Shown here: piece after piece, positions 8,856 through 22,405 of the stretch | Layout of the letters: every line of letters begins with the position of its first letter | How positions within the stretch are numbered: position 1 is the stretch's first letter | Source of the DNA: Marinilabiliaceae bacterium JC017 | GTDB taxonomy: Bacteria > Bacteroidota > Bacteroidia > Bacteroidales > Marinilabiliaceae | Length of the DNA: 64,000 nt | NCBI GenBank assembly: GCA_004296775.1 | Contig: RHGE01000034.1 | Location: forward strand, 1-64,000 | Direction of reading: 5' to 3' | Position numbers and translations under genes: made by a program | Notes under the pieces: model-generated | What the model was told of the DNA's origin: nothing | The model's input: only the letters and a program-made list of their open reading frames with translations | The model's database searches: none

Positions 8856-10346
8856 ATGCTGAAAAATAAATTTATAATACTTCTCATTGCAGTGTCTTCG
8901 GCATTGAATGGGTGTTCTGAATTTCTTGATGAGGATCTTCAGGGAGATTATTCCAGTTCTACCTTTTTTAAAACTAAAGAACATGCGCAGTTAGCGATAA
9001 ATGGTGCTTACCAGCCTGCCAGTTTTACCAGTGTAGCCAATGCCTTGTGGGTATTCGGCGATGTTGCCTCTGATGATGCCACCAAAGGTGGTAATCCGGG
9101 TGACCAAAGTGAAATTCAGTTTATAGAAGAATTTAATATCACACCGGATAATGGTTACCTGGAAGCCATATGGCGACATTACTATGAAGGGGTTACCCGG
9201 TGTAATGATGTCATCTGTTATGTGCCCGCAATCGAGATGGATGAGGATTTGCAAAAACGAATTGTGGGAGAGGGAAAATTCCTGCGCGCCTACTACTATT
9301 TTCATCTGGTAAATCTTTTTGGTGAAATACCCTTAAAAACTCAGCCGGCTCTCACGATGGATGATTTACATGTGAAGACCTCGCCGGTGGAGGATATCTA
9401 TGCTCAGATTGAAAAAGACCTGAAAGATGCTGCCCTAAATCTTCCTCCTGACTATTCAGGAGCAGAAGTGGGGCGTGTAACCAGTGGTGCTGCTTTGGGA
9501 TTATTGGCTAAGGTGTCTCTTTTTCAGGAGAAGTGGCAAAAAACACTTGATTACATCGCAGAAATAGAAAAGTTGAATAGCTATTCCTTAATGTCTGTTT
9601 ATCGGAACAACTTTGAGGTGGCTTATGAAAATAACCAGGAATCTCTGTTTGAGATACAACATCTGACCGGACAAGATCCCTTCCTGGGAAGTTATTTGAA
9701 CCAGTGGTTCAGCCCCCAGCATGAGAATGGGTATTTTTTCAATGTACCCACTCAGAACCTGATAGATGAGTTTGAAGTTACTCCTGGTGGTGTTGTAGAT
9801 CCCAGACTTGATTATTCGGTGGGTCGAGAGGGACAGAAATGGATGAATGGAGAGGATTTTGATCCCTCATGGTCTCCAACAGGCTATCTGCAAAAGAAAC
9901 ATATTCAACCTTTGGCCGAAGTGGGTGTAGGGATAAAAGGTGATGGTGATTTGAATTACACCTTTATGCGTTATGCCGAAGTGTTACTTATGAAGGCCGA
10001 AGCGTTGAATGAGCTGAAACAAACCTCTAAGGCACTTATTCCATTAAACGAGGTTCGCCAAAGAGCACGTCAGAGCTATCTCTTCGATGATACCCTGGAG
10101 GGGAGTGGTGTGATACCTGAAAACCTGTTGCCGGATGTAATTTCAACTGATGTAGTAACTGTTAGGAAAGCTATTCGGCACGAACGACGGGTGGAGCTAA
10201 GTCTTGAGTTTCACCGGTTCTACGACTTGATGCGTTATGGAAAGGATGTGGCAGAGCAGGCGCTCTCCGGAACAAATTTTAGTTTTGATGAGCATCGCTA
10301 TTTCCCCATTCCTCTAAGTGAAAAAGATTCAAATAAAGCTTTATAA
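8856..10346 (+). CDS. SusD/RagB-family glycan-binding lipoprotein
   Basis: The 496-residue lipoprotein has a signal ending ALNGC. The N-terminal SusD-like part shows FLDEDLQGDYSSSTFF and EGKFLRAYYYFHLVNLFGEIPL. The C-terminal RagB/SusD part includes FMRYAEVLLMKAEALNEL and HERRVELSLEFHRFYDLMRY. SusD proteins sit on the cell surface and hand the glycan to SusC. The gene is the standard partner immediately after SusC, and its length is typical. Confidence 0.95.
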   Translation: MLKNKFIILLIAVSSALNGCSEFLDEDLQGDYSSSTFFKTKEHAQLAINGAYQPASFTSVANALWVFGDVASDDATKGGNPGDQSEIQFIEEFNITPDNGYLEAIWRHYYEGVTRCNDVICYVPAIEMDEDLQKRIVGEGKFLRAYYYFHLVNLFGEIPLKTQPALTMDDLHVKTSPVEDIYAQIEKDLKDAALNLPPDYSGAEVGRVTSGAALGLLAKVSLFQEKWQKTLDYIAEIEKLNSYSLMSVYRNNFEVAYENNQESLFEIQHLTGQDPFLGSYLNQWFSPQHENGYFFNVPTQNLIDEFEVTPGGVVDPRLDYSVGREGQKWMNGEDFDPSWSPTGYLQKKHIQPLAEVGVGIKGDGDLNYTFMRYAEVLLMKAEALNELKQTSKALIPLNEVRQRARQSYLFDDTLEGSGVIPENLLPDVISTDVVTVRKAIRHERRVELSLEFHRFYDLMRYGKDVAEQALSGTNFSFDEHRYFPIPLSEKDSNKAL

Positions 10347-10370
10347 AGTTCAATTCTTAAAAATCATGTT

Positions 10371-11435
10371 ATGAAACGATTTAAGTTTAATGTAAACATT
10401 TTGTTGCTTGCCATATTTGCAAGTTTTGCTGTAGTTGGTTGTAGTGATAGTGATTCGGATGACGAAATTTTAGTAAACAAAACGGCATTGACTTCTAAAA
10501 TAACAGAGGCTAAAACGTTGATAGCTGAAAGTGAAGAAGGTACCGCAGACGGTCAATATCAACCCGGTTCAAAAGCGGTATTACAAGCTTCTGTTGATCT
10601 GGCTCAAGCAGTTGTAGATGATCTTGAAGCTGAGCAATTAGCGGTGGATAATACTGTGATTGCCCTGGGCAAAGCCATTGATGCTTATGATGCTCAAAAA
10701 GTTGTTCCTATTGCTCCGGAGGACCTGGTGGGACATTGGACTTTTGATGATGGAACAGGAAAAACCGTAACCGATTACTCTGGTAATAACTTTACAGGCG
10801 AGTTCAAAAACGGTCCTGCTGATTGGGGCGCTGGATTCCCGGAGTGGACGGCTGACCGTTATGGGAATGAGGCCAAAGCTATCCTGTTTGATAAAGGAGC
10901 TAACATTGAGGTACCATATAATACTGCATTGAATCCTTCTAATCTGTCGATTTCCGTTTGGGTACGTATTGATGAAACAAGGAATAATCGTTTTATGGGT
11001 CTACATTCCTGGAATGGCTACAAGTTTGAAGTGCAGGATGCTAATAAACCTTTTTTCACTGTTGCATCTACCGAAGATATTCATAACCGGGATACTGATC
11101 CTAGTTTGGAATTAAATACATGGTATCATTTAGTAGTAACTTTTGGAGGAGGCGAAACCGTGTTTTATATCAATGGAACCGAAACCATGCGATGGGATGA
11201 TACACCAGGAACTGCCAAGCCTCTTGCTACCCCTTATAACTTAGTTTTTGGACAGGATTTTCCAACGAATAAGTATGCGGCTTCTAGCGATAACTATGAC
11301 CAGGATCAAATTATTCCTTTGGCTTGGGGAAGTTATTTTCATGGCGCTATGGATGAAGTGAGAATTTACAAGAGTGTACTTTCTACATCTCAGGTGGCAA
11401 GTATTTATAATCTGGAAAAAGTTATTGAGGAGTAA
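10371..11435 (+). CDS. Surface lipoprotein with FIVAR-like and LamG/concanavalin-like domains
   Basis: The 354-residue lipoprotein (signal ending AVVGC) lies where a SusE-type surface glycan-binding protein is expected, 24 bp after susD. After an acidic linker (SDSDSDDE), residues about 33-115 form a helical FIVAR-like module. From about 120 to the end there is a LamG/concanavalin-type lectin fold (LVGHWTFDDGTGKTVTDYSG, later FHGAMDEVRIYKSVLS). It probably binds carbohydrate on the cell surface. A strong terminator follows, so this is the last gene of the locus. Confidence 0.8.
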   Translation: MKRFKFNVNILLLAIFASFAVVGCSDSDSDDEILVNKTALTSKITEAKTLIAESEEGTADGQYQPGSKAVLQASVDLAQAVVDDLEAEQLAVDNTVIALGKAIDAYDAQKVVPIAPEDLVGHWTFDDGTGKTVTDYSGNNFTGEFKNGPADWGAGFPEWTADRYGNEAKAILFDKGANIEVPYNTALNPSNLSISVWVRIDETRNNRFMGLHSWNGYKFEVQDANKPFFTVASTEDIHNRDTDPSLELNTWYHLVVTFGGGETVFYINGTETMRWDDTPGTAKPLATPYNLVFGQDFPTNKYAASSDNYDQDQIIPLAWGSYFHGAMDEVRIYKSVLSTSQVASIYNLEKVIEE

Positions 11436-11467
11436 TATTTTCGTAATCACCTTTTAATTGTATCAAG

Positions 11468-11505
11468 CAAAGCCGTCTCAAAGAAATGAGACGGCTTTGT
11501 TGTAT
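11468..11505 (+). terminator. Rho-independent terminator of the Sus-type operon
   Basis: A perfect 13-bp inverted repeat (11468-11480 with 11487-11499) has loop AAGAAA and is followed by a T-rich tract. It closes the operon after the LamG lipoprotein. Between it and the tmRNA (11506-11700) I see no gene. Confidence 0.9.
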
Positions 11506-11701
11506 TTTTTCTGTTATTCACACTCCCTGTTACCAGGAAATTTTGTTGGGAGTAGTAAATGTTATGAAAGAGGAAAAATATATAAATATGGTCTCATAGG
11601 TTGGTAAAGGGAAAGCAGGCTATGAGAAAGTGGTTTGTTGAAAAAGGGGAATTGCTTAATGAAATTAAATAATCTCTCTCATTAAAGAAAGGAAGGAAAA
11701 A

Positions 11702-12099
11702 GTGGAGCTGCGGGGAATCGAACCCCGGTCCAGACAAGGAAGCCATATGCTTTCTACATGTTTAGCTTTGACTTGATTTTCGAGTAACGGCTGGATCAAA
11801 GCCACCGACTGTTACCTTATCCTTTTAATTTCGGAAACAACCCAAGGCTTGTTATTTCCTAGTCTCGATTTTCTGCACCTCCGGATCGGGCCGCCTCAAG
11901 ACGCTAGCACCCGGGAGATGTCTTGTTCCTGCTACCTTGAGCGGGAATATAGCTTATCTACTATACTTCGATTAAGCTGCAAGAGCGTAATTATTTTCGC
12001 CAATTAAAAAAGTTGAGAACCGGGATTTACGAGCCAGTATCACAACGCTCGACATGCTTACATACCACTTTGCCATGCTGTCAATTCCAGATCAGCCCC
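11702..12099 (-). ncRNA. ssrA: tmRNA (ssrA)
   Basis: The minus strand begins GGGGCTGATCTGG at 12099 and ends with the T-arm GGGGTTCGATTCCCC and acceptor CAGCTCC near 11704. The two ends pair as a 7-bp acceptor stem with one G:U. The tag reading frame at 12001-11972 reads GENNYALAA then TAA, the pattern known from Bacteroidales. tmRNA rescues stalled ribosomes and tags the unfinished protein for proteolysis. The CCA is not fully encoded (ACT in the DNA), so it would be added after processing. Confidence 0.97.
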
Positions 12100-12113
12100 T
12101 TTAAAGTAGCATA

Positions 12114-12147
12114 CAAAGATAATAAAAAATGATGGTTTTTGTATCAA
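12114..12147 (-). promoter_or_regulatory. Promoter of tmRNA
   Basis: On the minus strand there is TTG (12147-12145), a 23-bp spacer and TATCTTTG (12121-12114), a perfect match to the Bacteroidota -7 consensus TAnnTTTG. The mature tmRNA end lies 15 bp further on. Confidence 0.75.
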
Positions 12148-12225
12148 TGATTATTTAGGACATGAAAAAAAAGCTTTTTTGCCTAAATATTCTTAATTTA
12201 ATAGGAGTAATTTCAATGTTAATCT

Positions 12226-13446
12226 ATGGTGACTGATTTCAAGATAGGAGTATTAAGAGAAACCGGCATTTCACCGGATAGAAGAGTAGCTATAACTCCA
12301 ACTGTTGCTGCTGAACTTTTGAATGTATATAAAGGCCTTTCTATTTGTGTTCAGCCTTCTATTTATAGAGCTTTTGATGATGAGGAATATTTAAAAGCAG
12401 GTTGCCTTCTGGTGGATGATCTATCGGATTGTGATTTGCTATTGGGGGTTAAGGAGGTGGATCCAAGTATGCTTATTCCTGATCGAAAATATATGTTTTT
12501 TAGTCATACTGCAAAAATGCAACCACACAACAAAGAGTTGTTAAAGGCTGCTGTTACTAACAAGATTACTTTGATTGATTATGAATTTTTAGTCGATAAG
12601 TCAAATAAACGCTTAGTTGCATTTGGTTATTGGGCGGGGTTGATTGGTGCTTATTGTACTATTAGAGGATATGGTATGAAAGAGAATTTATTTGATTTAC
12701 TGCCGTTATCCTATATCCGTGATAAAAACCATCTTTTTGAAGAATTACGACATGTCAAGAATTTATCGGGAAAATTTTTAGTTACAGGAGGAGGGAGAGT
12801 AGCTTCAGGTGTTATCGAAGTTTTTAATGCACTAGAAATAAAAGCTGTTTCAAAAGAAGATTTTTTAATCAAGCCATATGGTAGACCTGTTTATTTTCAG
12901 GCACATCCTCATAGCTACGTAAAGCATCCGGAGATGCATAGTTTTTCCCTGGATTATTTTATAAGATATCCGGAGGAGTTTGTGTCAGATTTTAAGAAAT
13001 TTATCCCGGTAACTGACGTCTTAATTACCGGCCATTATTGGAATCCTAAGTCACCTTTGTTTTTTGAAAAAGGGGACCTTCAAGATCCGGATTTTAGGCT
13101 TTCCTTTATTGGTGATATAAGTTGTGATATTCCAGGCCCTATTCCGACCACCCTGCGAACTTCCCGTATTGAAGAACCATTCTATGATGTTGATCGCAGG
13201 TTGCAGAAAGAGCAATTGGCTTTTTCAGATCACAATAATATAACTGTTATGGCGATTGATCAATTACCATCTGCTCTTCCCAGAGACTCTTCAGAATGTT
13301 TCTCAACAAACCTGAAAAATAAAGTTTTGCCTTTCTTTTGGGAAGGAGACTTCCAGAAAGTTATTAAGAGAGCTACGATAATCCGAAATGGGATTTTTAC
13401 AGATTCTTTTACTTATCTGGAAGATTTTATTCGTAACGATTATTAA
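12226..13446 (+). CDS. Saccharopine dehydrogenase (LYS1)/alanine dehydrogenase-like oxidoreductase
   Basis: The 406-residue soluble protein opens with the alanine dehydrogenase/transhydrogenase N-terminal pattern (IGVLRETGISPDRRVAITP). It has a Rossmann-type nucleotide motif VTGGGRVASGVIEV near 187-200. Later segments such as LSFIGDISCDIPGPIPTT resemble NAD-dependent, lysine-forming saccharopine dehydrogenases. Annotation of this family in Bacteroidota varies, so the amino-acid substrate is uncertain. The stop overlaps that of the convergent rpe by 4 bp, and no terminator is visible between them. Confidence 0.75.
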   Translation: MVTDFKIGVLRETGISPDRRVAITPTVAAELLNVYKGLSICVQPSIYRAFDDEEYLKAGCLLVDDLSDCDLLLGVKEVDPSMLIPDRKYMFFSHTAKMQPHNKELLKAAVTNKITLIDYEFLVDKSNKRLVAFGYWAGLIGAYCTIRGYGMKENLFDLLPLSYIRDKNHLFEELRHVKNLSGKFLVTGGGRVASGVIEVFNALEIKAVSKEDFLIKPYGRPVYFQAHPHSYVKHPEMHSFSLDYFIRYPEEFVSDFKKFIPVTDVLITGHYWNPKSPLFFEKGDLQDPDFRLSFIGDISCDIPGPIPTTLRTSRIEEPFYDVDRRLQKEQLAFSDHNNITVMAIDQLPSALPRDSSECFSTNLKNKVLPFFWEGDFQKVIKRATIIRNGIFTDSFTYLEDFIRNDY

Positions 13447-14093
13447 AGATTTTTTAAATCTTTAATAGTTGTCTTGGGGTCAGTAGATTTAAATACGTAA
13501 CTACCGGATACTAGAACATCAGCCCCTGCTGAGACTAACATTGGTGCGGTAATATTATCTACTCCACCATCAATTTCAATTAATGCCTTGCTGTTTTTCC
13601 TGAGGATAAGTTCTTTTAACTGATCAATCTTGTGAATGGTGTTTTTAATAAATTTTTGGCCTCCAAATCCTGGATTTACAGACATTAATAAAACAAGGTC
13701 AAGATCTTGAATAATATCTTCAAGTAAAGAGACAGGCGTGTGTGGATTGAGGGTAACGCCGGCTTTCATACCTTGATTATGTATTGCTTCTACCGTTCTG
13801 TGAAGATGAGTACATGCTTCATAATGCACATTTAACCAATCAGCACCGGCTTTATGAAATGTTTCGATATATCTATCCGGCTGAACAATCATTAGGTGTA
13901 CATCAAAAGGTTTTTTAGCAAGTGGCTTAATAGCTTCTAAAATTGGAATGCCAAAAGAGATATTTGGAACGAAAACTCCATCCATTATATCAAGATGGAA
14001 CCAATCAGCTTCACTGTTGTTGATTAGTTCAATGTCTTTCTGTAGATTGGTGAAATCAGCTGAAAGCATGGAAGGGGCAATAAGATGGCTCAT
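13443..14093 (-). CDS. rpe: Ribulose-phosphate 3-epimerase
   Basis: The 216-residue TIM barrel carries all family signatures: SMLSADF at the start, HLDIMDGVFVPNISFG (His and Asp of the metal site), MSVNPGFGGQKFI and IEIDGGV. It interconverts ribulose 5-phosphate and xylulose 5-phosphate in the pentose phosphate pathway. A good promoter lies just upstream. It is probably separate from the sigma gene, which is on the same strand 90 bp upstream. Confidence 0.95.
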   Translation of the reverse strand: MSHLIAPSMLSADFTNLQKDIELINNSEADWFHLDIMDGVFVPNISFGIPILEAIKPLAKKPFDVHLMIVQPDRYIETFHKAGADWLNVHYEACTHLHRTVEAIHNQGMKAGVTLNPHTPVSLLEDIIQDLDLVLLMSVNPGFGGQKFIKNTIHKIDQLKELILRKNSKALIEIDGGVDNITAPMLVSAGADVLVSGSYVFKSTDPKTTIKDLKNL

Positions 14094-14109
14094 AATATTA
14101 TTTTTGAAG

Positions 14110-14141
14110 CAAAGATAATAAATAAGCCATCCCCTGACAAA
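14110..14141 (-). promoter_or_regulatory. Promoter of rpe
   Basis: On the minus strand TTTG (14141-14138), a 20-bp spacer and TATCTTTG (14117-14110) match the Bacteroidota -33/-7 consensus exactly. The ATG of rpe is 16 bp beyond the -7 box, so the leader is very short. Confidence 0.8.
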
Positions 14142-14183
14142 GACTTTTAGTCTGTTATGGATGCACCTTTTTTGTCGTTGGAT

Positions 14184-15047
14184 TTACCCGAGATAGGATC
14201 TTAAAATTTTACTTCTGTAGGTGTGTTTTAAACGTTTAATTGCTTTTTCTTTTATTTGACGAACTCGTTCTCTGGTTAGATTAAATAATTTCCCTATCTC
14301 TTCAAGTGAATAAGGTGGTTCTCCATTTAAGCCGTAATAGAGTTTTATAATGTCTGATTCACGGGGAGATAATGTTGCCAGAGAACGTTCTATCTCACGT
14401 CTCAATGAGTCATCAAGTAGCTGAGAGTCCGGACTAACGGTATCTGTGGCCAGAAGTATATCGTATAGAGTGTTTTCTTCATCCATTTTTAATGGAGCAT
14501 CCATGGATACGTGTCTGGAAGATACTTTGAGTGCTTCTTTAACTTCTTTAGGTGCCATGTCTAAGGTTATGGCAATCTCTTCTGAAGTGGGTTCTCTATG
14601 AAAATCCTGTTCCAGTCTGGAGAAAGTATTATTCACCTTGTTAATGGATCCTATTTTATTAAGAGGTAATCGGACGATTCGGGCTTGTTCAGCCAAGGCT
14701 TGCAGAATGGATTGTCTGATCCACCAAACGGCATAGGAGATAAATTTAAAGCCTCGTGTTTCGTCAAATCGTTGGGCAGCTTTTATTAGGCCCAGGTTGC
14801 CTTCGTTAATCAAGTCTGGTAAGCTAAGGCCTTGATTCTGGTACTGTTTGGAGACGGATACTACAAAGCGGAGGTTGGCATTAATTAATTGTTCCAACGC
14901 TTTTTGGTCTCCTTGTTTTATTTTCTTTGCTAATCGTACCTCTTCTTCTGCGTTAATTAGTCTGACTTTCCCGATTTCATGCAGGTATTTGTCTAGCGAA
15001 GGGGTCTCTCGGTTGGTAACCTGTTTGGTAATTTTTAGTTGTCTCAT
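14184..15047 (-). CDS. rpoD: Primary RNA polymerase sigma factor (RpoD/SigA type)
   Basis: The 287-residue protein has sigma-70 region 1.2 ([10 protein letters not shown]), region 2 ([20 protein letters not shown], then [13 protein letters not shown]), region 3 and region 4 ([20 protein letters not shown]). It lacks region 1.1, as do the short primary sigma factors of this phylum, which read the TAnnTTTG promoters seen in this window. It is divergent from rho; the 306-bp gap between them has no gene and no clear consensus promoter. Confidence 0.93.
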   Translation of the reverse strand: MRQLKITKQVTNRETPSLDKYLHEIGKVRLINAEEEVRLAKKIKQGDQKALEQLINANLRFVVSVSKQYQNQGLSLPDLINEGNLGLIKAAQRFDETRGFKFISYAVWWIRQSILQALAEQARIVRLPLNKIGSINKVNNTFSRLEQDFHREPTSEEIAITLDMAPKEVKEALKVSSRHVSMDAPLKMDEENTLYDILLATDTVSPDSQLLDDSLRREIERSLATLSPRESDIIKLYYGLNGEPPYSLEEIGKLFNLTRERVRQIKEKAIKRLKHTYRSKILRSYLG

Positions 15048-15353
15048 AGGATTAGTCTCGTAGTTTAGGTATCTATTGAACGTTAATGTTATGGGTTTGT
15101 TTACATTAAAGGTGCATTTTTTTTTAAGAATATCAAAGTGGTTTAGGATGGAAAGATAAAGTTGTTGCGTGAAAAGAAGGAAATAATTTTGATGGTAAGT
15201 GCAGATTCTTTAAGTTTGCAAAAAAAGTTCTTGATATGGTCTATAGAGAAGGACTTTAATTCCTTAAAGCAAATTTTCGAAGATACTTTATTGATTTTTT
15301 TCTTATAATCATTTCTTAATGTTTTCCCTACTTAAATTGTTGGTTGATAAATT

Positions 15354-17030
15354 ATGTATGATATTCTTGAGCTTAATAAAAAGCTATTGACAGAGTTGAG
15401 GCAAATTGCCAAAGAACTCGATATAAAAAGAGTAGAGTCGTTTAAGAAGCAGGATTTAATTTATAAAATTCTGGATGAACAAGCGATACAAGCTACAGGT
15501 GATAAAAAAGCACCAAAGAAAGAAAAGAAGCCAGAGAAAAAAATGGCAGGCAAACGTCCACGTACAGCTGCAAAGCCAGATGCATCAACGGTTAGGACTT
15601 CTTCTATAACTTCTAAGGTGGCAGAAGCTGCCGAGGCCATTGCTACTGAAGGGCCTAAAAAAGAGAAGACAGAACCAGTGAAGAAGGAGAAGGAAGAAGT
15701 TCCGGTGAAGAAGGCCGAGGTTAAGGAGGAGAAGAAGCCCGTTAAAGAGGTTAAAGAGCCAGTTAAGGCGCCAGTTGTAAAGCCTCAGCATGCACGATCC
15801 GTTGAAGAAAGAGAGGGTGGAAGACGTAGCTGGCAGCAAGATAAAGATAGGCATAGAGAAGGTGGATATCGGAAAAATTTTGACCGTCGTGAAGATAAAG
15901 CCTATGAGTTTGAGGGAATAATTTCTGCTTCTGGAGTTCTGGAAATAATGCCGGATGGTTATGGATTTTTAAGATCTTCTGATTATAACTACCTGAACTC
16001 TCCCGATGACATCTATGTTTCCCAGTCACAGATTAAATTATTTGGCCTTAAAACAGGGGATACTGTTCAGGGGACAATCCGTCCGCCCAAAGAAGGTGAG
16101 AAATACTTTCCTTTAATTAAAGTTGAGCAGATAAACGGGAGAGCGCCTGAAATAGTGCGCGATCGGGTACCTTTTGATCATTTGACACCAATCTTTCCAA
16201 ACGAAAAATTTGATCTTACAAAGGGGCGAAGATCAAGTTTATCTGCACGGGTGGTTGATATGTTTTCTCCAATTGGAAAAGGACAACGAGGATTGATTGT
16301 TGCACAGCCAAAGACTGGTAAAACAGTTTTGCTTAAAGATATTGCCAATGCTATTGCGGCCAATCATCCCGAAGTCTTTATGATTATATTGCTGGTAGAT
16401 GAACGTCCGGAAGAAGTAACCGATATGGCACGTAGTGTTAATGCGGAAGTTATTTCTTCTACGTTTGATGAGCCGGCTGAAAGACATGTGAAGGTTGCTA
16501 ATATTGTGCTGGAGAAGGCTAAGCGAATGGTTGAGTGTGGGCATGATGTGGTTGTTTTACTTGATTCGATAACCCGATTAGCCCGTGCTTATAATACGGT
16601 ATCGCCAGCCTCAGGCAAAGTGTTGTCAGGTGGTGTGGATGCCAATGCACTTCATAAACCAAAACGTTTCTTTGGTGCTGCCCGTAACATTGAAGATGGT
16701 GGTTCTTTGACTATCATTGCAACAGCATTAACAGAAACTGGTTCCAAAATGGATGATGTTATTTTTGAAGAATTCAAAGGAACTGGTAATATGGAATTGC
16801 AGCTTGATAGACGTTTATCTAATAAGCGTATATTCCCTGCGGTGGATGTGAATTTGTCAAGTACTCGACGGGAGGATCTGTTGTTAGAACCAGAGAACTT
16901 GAATCGTATTTGGATATTGCGTAATTATTTGTCGGATATGACACCGGTGGAAGCGATGGACTTCTTGACGGACCGCATGCGAAAAACTAATTCCAATGAG
17001 GAATTCCTGATTTCGATGAATGCCGAATAA
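15354..17030 (+). CDS. rho: Transcription termination factor Rho with charged insertion
   Basis: The 558-residue hexameric RNA helicase has a Rho N-terminal SAP-like domain (1-50) followed by a Lys/Glu/Pro-rich low-complexity insertion (about 52-150). A cold-shock RNA-binding fold follows ([20 protein letters not shown], about 202-222). The ATPase core has Walker [13 protein letters not shown] (317-328) and Walker [17 protein letters not shown] (about 399-414). E. coli Rho has about 419 residues; the extra length is the insertion, which is common in Bacteroidota and may bind RNA. It has its own terminator downstream. Confidence 0.95.
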   Translation: MYDILELNKKLLTELRQIAKELDIKRVESFKKQDLIYKILDEQAIQATGDKKAPKKEKKPEKKMAGKRPRTAAKPDASTVRTSSITSKVAEAAEAIATEGPKKEKTEPVKKEKEEVPVKKAEVKEEKKPVKEVKEPVKAPVVKPQHARSVEEREGGRRSWQQDKDRHREGGYRKNFDRREDKAYEFEGIISASGVLEIMPDGYGFLRSSDYNYLNSPDDIYVSQSQIKLFGLKTGDTVQGTIRPPKEGEKYFPLIKVEQINGRAPEIVRDRVPFDHLTPIFPNEKFDLTKGRRSSLSARVVDMFSPIGKGQRGLIVAQPKTGKTVLLKDIANAIAANHPEVFMIILLVDERPEEVTDMARSVNAEVISSTFDEPAERHVKVANIVLEKAKRMVECGHDVVVLLDSITRLARAYNTVSPASGKVLSGGVDANALHKPKRFFGAARNIEDGGSLTIIATALTETGSKMDDVIFEEFKGTGNMELQLDRRLSNKRIFPAVDVNLSSTRREDLLLEPENLNRIWILRNYLSDMTPVEAMDFLTDRMRKTNSNEEFLISMNAE

Positions 17031-17052
17031 AATAATAACATACTATAACATG

Positions 17053-17089
17053 AAGAAAGCCGCATTTTACGCGGCTTTCTTTGTTTTTA
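17053..17089 (+). terminator. Rho-independent terminator after rho
   Basis: Perfect 11-bp arms (17053-17063 with 17071-17081) have a 7-nt loop and are followed by TTGTTTTT. Confidence 0.85.
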
Positions 17090-17191
17090 TGGTATTTGAT
17101 GATGCCAAAGGCCCTTATTTTTAAAAATTTTAAATAGCATCTAGGGGTTGAAAATGTAATCTGGAGATAGCAAAATCATAAACTACTATTG

Positions 17192-17199
17192 TATCTTTG
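17192..17199 (+). promoter_or_regulatory. -7 promoter box of the AAA ATPase gene
   Basis: TATCTTTG matches the Bacteroidota -7 consensus exactly and lies 18 bp before the ATG at 17218. No convincing -33 element is seen. Confidence 0.55.
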
Positions 17200-17217
17200 T
17201 TTTACAATTTCTAATAG

Positions 17218-18396
17218 ATGCAGGCATTTTTTAAGACACATAAGTACTTGTTGGAACATCTGGATGTTCCTATGCGGCGAGAGCTGATGGATGAAATAGA
17301 TTGGAACCATCGGCTGATAGGAATAAAAGGTGCGCGGGGAGTTGGAAAAACTACTTTTCTGTTAGATTATGCCAAGTCTGCTTTCGGTCAGGATAAGGCA
17401 TGTCTATATATCAATCTCAATAATCTCTATTTTACTGGCAGAACAATTGTATCCTTTGCTGATGAATTCAGGAAGACTGGCGGAAAAACGCTGATTCTCG
17501 ATCAGGTTTATAAATACCCCAATTGGTCGGAGGAATTGAAATATTGCTACGATCATTTTGATGACTTGCATATAATATTCAGTGGGTCACCGGTGATGCG
17601 ATTGAAAGGGGAGAATCCTGACTTAAAAGATCGTGCAGAAGCGTATACCTTGGAGGGCTTTTCTTTTAGGGAATACTTGAATTTGGAAAACAATATTTCA
17701 TTAAGAAAATATTCACTGGAGGAAATTCAGCAAAACCATGTTGAAATTTGTCAGGAGATTATTAATGAAGTAAAGCCGTTAGCCTACTTTACCGATTATC
17801 TTCATCACGGTTATTATCCCTTTTTTCAAGAGAAAAGTAATTACCTGGAGAATTTATTAAAGACCATTAATCTTGTCCTTGAGATTGATATAAGTTATCT
17901 GCTGCAAATTGAATTGAAATATTTGCCCAAGCTGCGAAAATTGTTGTATTTAGTGGCCAAGTCAGCTCCTTTTCAGCCTAACGTTAGTAAGTTAAGTGCA
18001 GAAGTGGAGACGTCGCGTGCAACCATCATGAATTATCTTAATTATCTGAAACAGGGGAAACTGATTAATTTGCTGTATGAAGAGAATGAGGATGCCATGA
18101 AAAAGCCCTCATTAATCTATCTTCAGAATCCCAATCTGGTTTATTCGGTATTTCATGGGGATGTGGATTCCCGGCTTTTGAATTGTACTTTTTTCTATAA
18201 TCAGGTAGGGGTTAAGCATCAGGTTAACTTTTGTCGTAAAGGTGATTTTTGTGTGGATGGTGACCTGGTTTATCATGTTGGCGGCCGGTATGTGGATGAA
18301 GTACCGAAAGGAGAAAAGGGGTATTATACCCGGGATATGATAGAAGTGGGAAAGGACAGGCAAATACCACTTTGGTTATATGGCTTTTTGTACTAG
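17218..18396 (+). CDS. AAA ATPase with DUF4143-type C-terminal domain
   Basis: The 392-residue protein has Walker A GARGVGKTTFL (about 39-49) and Walker B LILDQVYKYP (near 92-101). A winged-helix-like segment (SKLSAEVETSRATIMNYLNY, about 258-277) precedes the C-terminal DUF4143 region. Related ATPases are widespread and often stand alone; their role is unclear, although some are linked to mobile elements or toxin-like functions. The gene stands alone between the rho terminator and the nifJ promoter. Confidence 0.85.
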   Translation: MQAFFKTHKYLLEHLDVPMRRELMDEIDWNHRLIGIKGARGVGKTTFLLDYAKSAFGQDKACLYINLNNLYFTGRTIVSFADEFRKTGGKTLILDQVYKYPNWSEELKYCYDHFDDLHIIFSGSPVMRLKGENPDLKDRAEAYTLEGFSFREYLNLENNISLRKYSLEEIQQNHVEICQEIINEVKPLAYFTDYLHHGYYPFFQEKSNYLENLLKTINLVLEIDISYLLQIELKYLPKLRKLLYLVAKSAPFQPNVSKLSAEVETSRATIMNYLNYLKQGKLINLLYEENEDAMKKPSLIYLQNPNLVYSVFHGDVDSRLLNCTFFYNQVGVKHQVNFCRKGDFCVDGDLVYHVGGRYVDEVPKGEKGYYTRDMIEVGKDRQIPLWLYGFLY

Positions 18397-18403
18397 TTAT
18401 GCA

Positions 18404-18435
18404 TTGGAGATACTGGAAAGGATATTGTAACTTTG
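18404..18435 (+). promoter_or_regulatory. Promoter of nifJ
   Basis: TTG (18404-18406), a 21-bp spacer and TAACTTTG (18428-18435) fit the Bacteroidota promoter consensus. It lies 63 bp before the nifJ start, and TTAGGAG at 18482-18488 is a plausible ribosome site. Confidence 0.65.
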
Positions 18436-18494
18436 ATTGTTTTTTAAACGATATAGATAAAAATAAATAACCAAATTAATTGTTAGGAGTTTAA

Positions 18495-22034
<3,540 letters not shown>

Positions 22035-22056
22035 GATATAAACGATAATTCAACCA

Positions 22057-22092
22057 AACCGCCTGGAGATCATTCTTCAGGCGGTTTTTTAT
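22057..22092 (+). terminator. Rho-independent terminator after nifJ
   Basis: Arms AACCGCCTG (22057-22065) and CAGGCGGTT (22078-22086) have a 12-nt loop and are followed by a T tract. Confidence 0.85.
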
Positions 22093-22093
22093 T

Positions 22094-22363
22094 TTAGGGC
22101 GGCCGGGCGGGTGCTCCGTTATAGCGCCAGCCTTGGGAGCTATGTTCCGTAAGTCGGTACGTGGGCTCCTTCGTCGCCTCCGCCCGCCACTCCACATTAG
22201 CCCCCAAGCCCGTCGGCTGCCACTGCGCCCCCTGCCGCATGTCCTGCACCGTTGCACCCGCCGTGCTCACCTTAAGTGGGCAATATTCATTATGTAAACA
22301 AATAGCCAGGCAACGATGGGTATCGTCCCCAATGAATCCTTCACTGTCCCTTGAATAATTCAT
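22094..22363 (-). other. GC-rich island with an 89-codon open frame of unknown status
   Basis: From about 22,095 to 22,270 the DNA is strongly GC-rich, unlike everything around it. The minus strand holds an 89-codon frame starting ATG at 22363 and ending at 22094. Its predicted protein has Cys/His in the N-terminal half and WQPTGLGANVEWRAEATKEP in the middle, with no domain I recognise. The frame ends right at the nifJ terminator. It may be a real small gene acquired from elsewhere, a remnant, or a repeat family. The composition shift is seen; the origin is inferred. Confidence 0.35.
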
Positions 22364-22405
22364 TACGCTGTTGTCTTTCCAAATGGAAGCAAGAGTAATT
22401 GCTCA

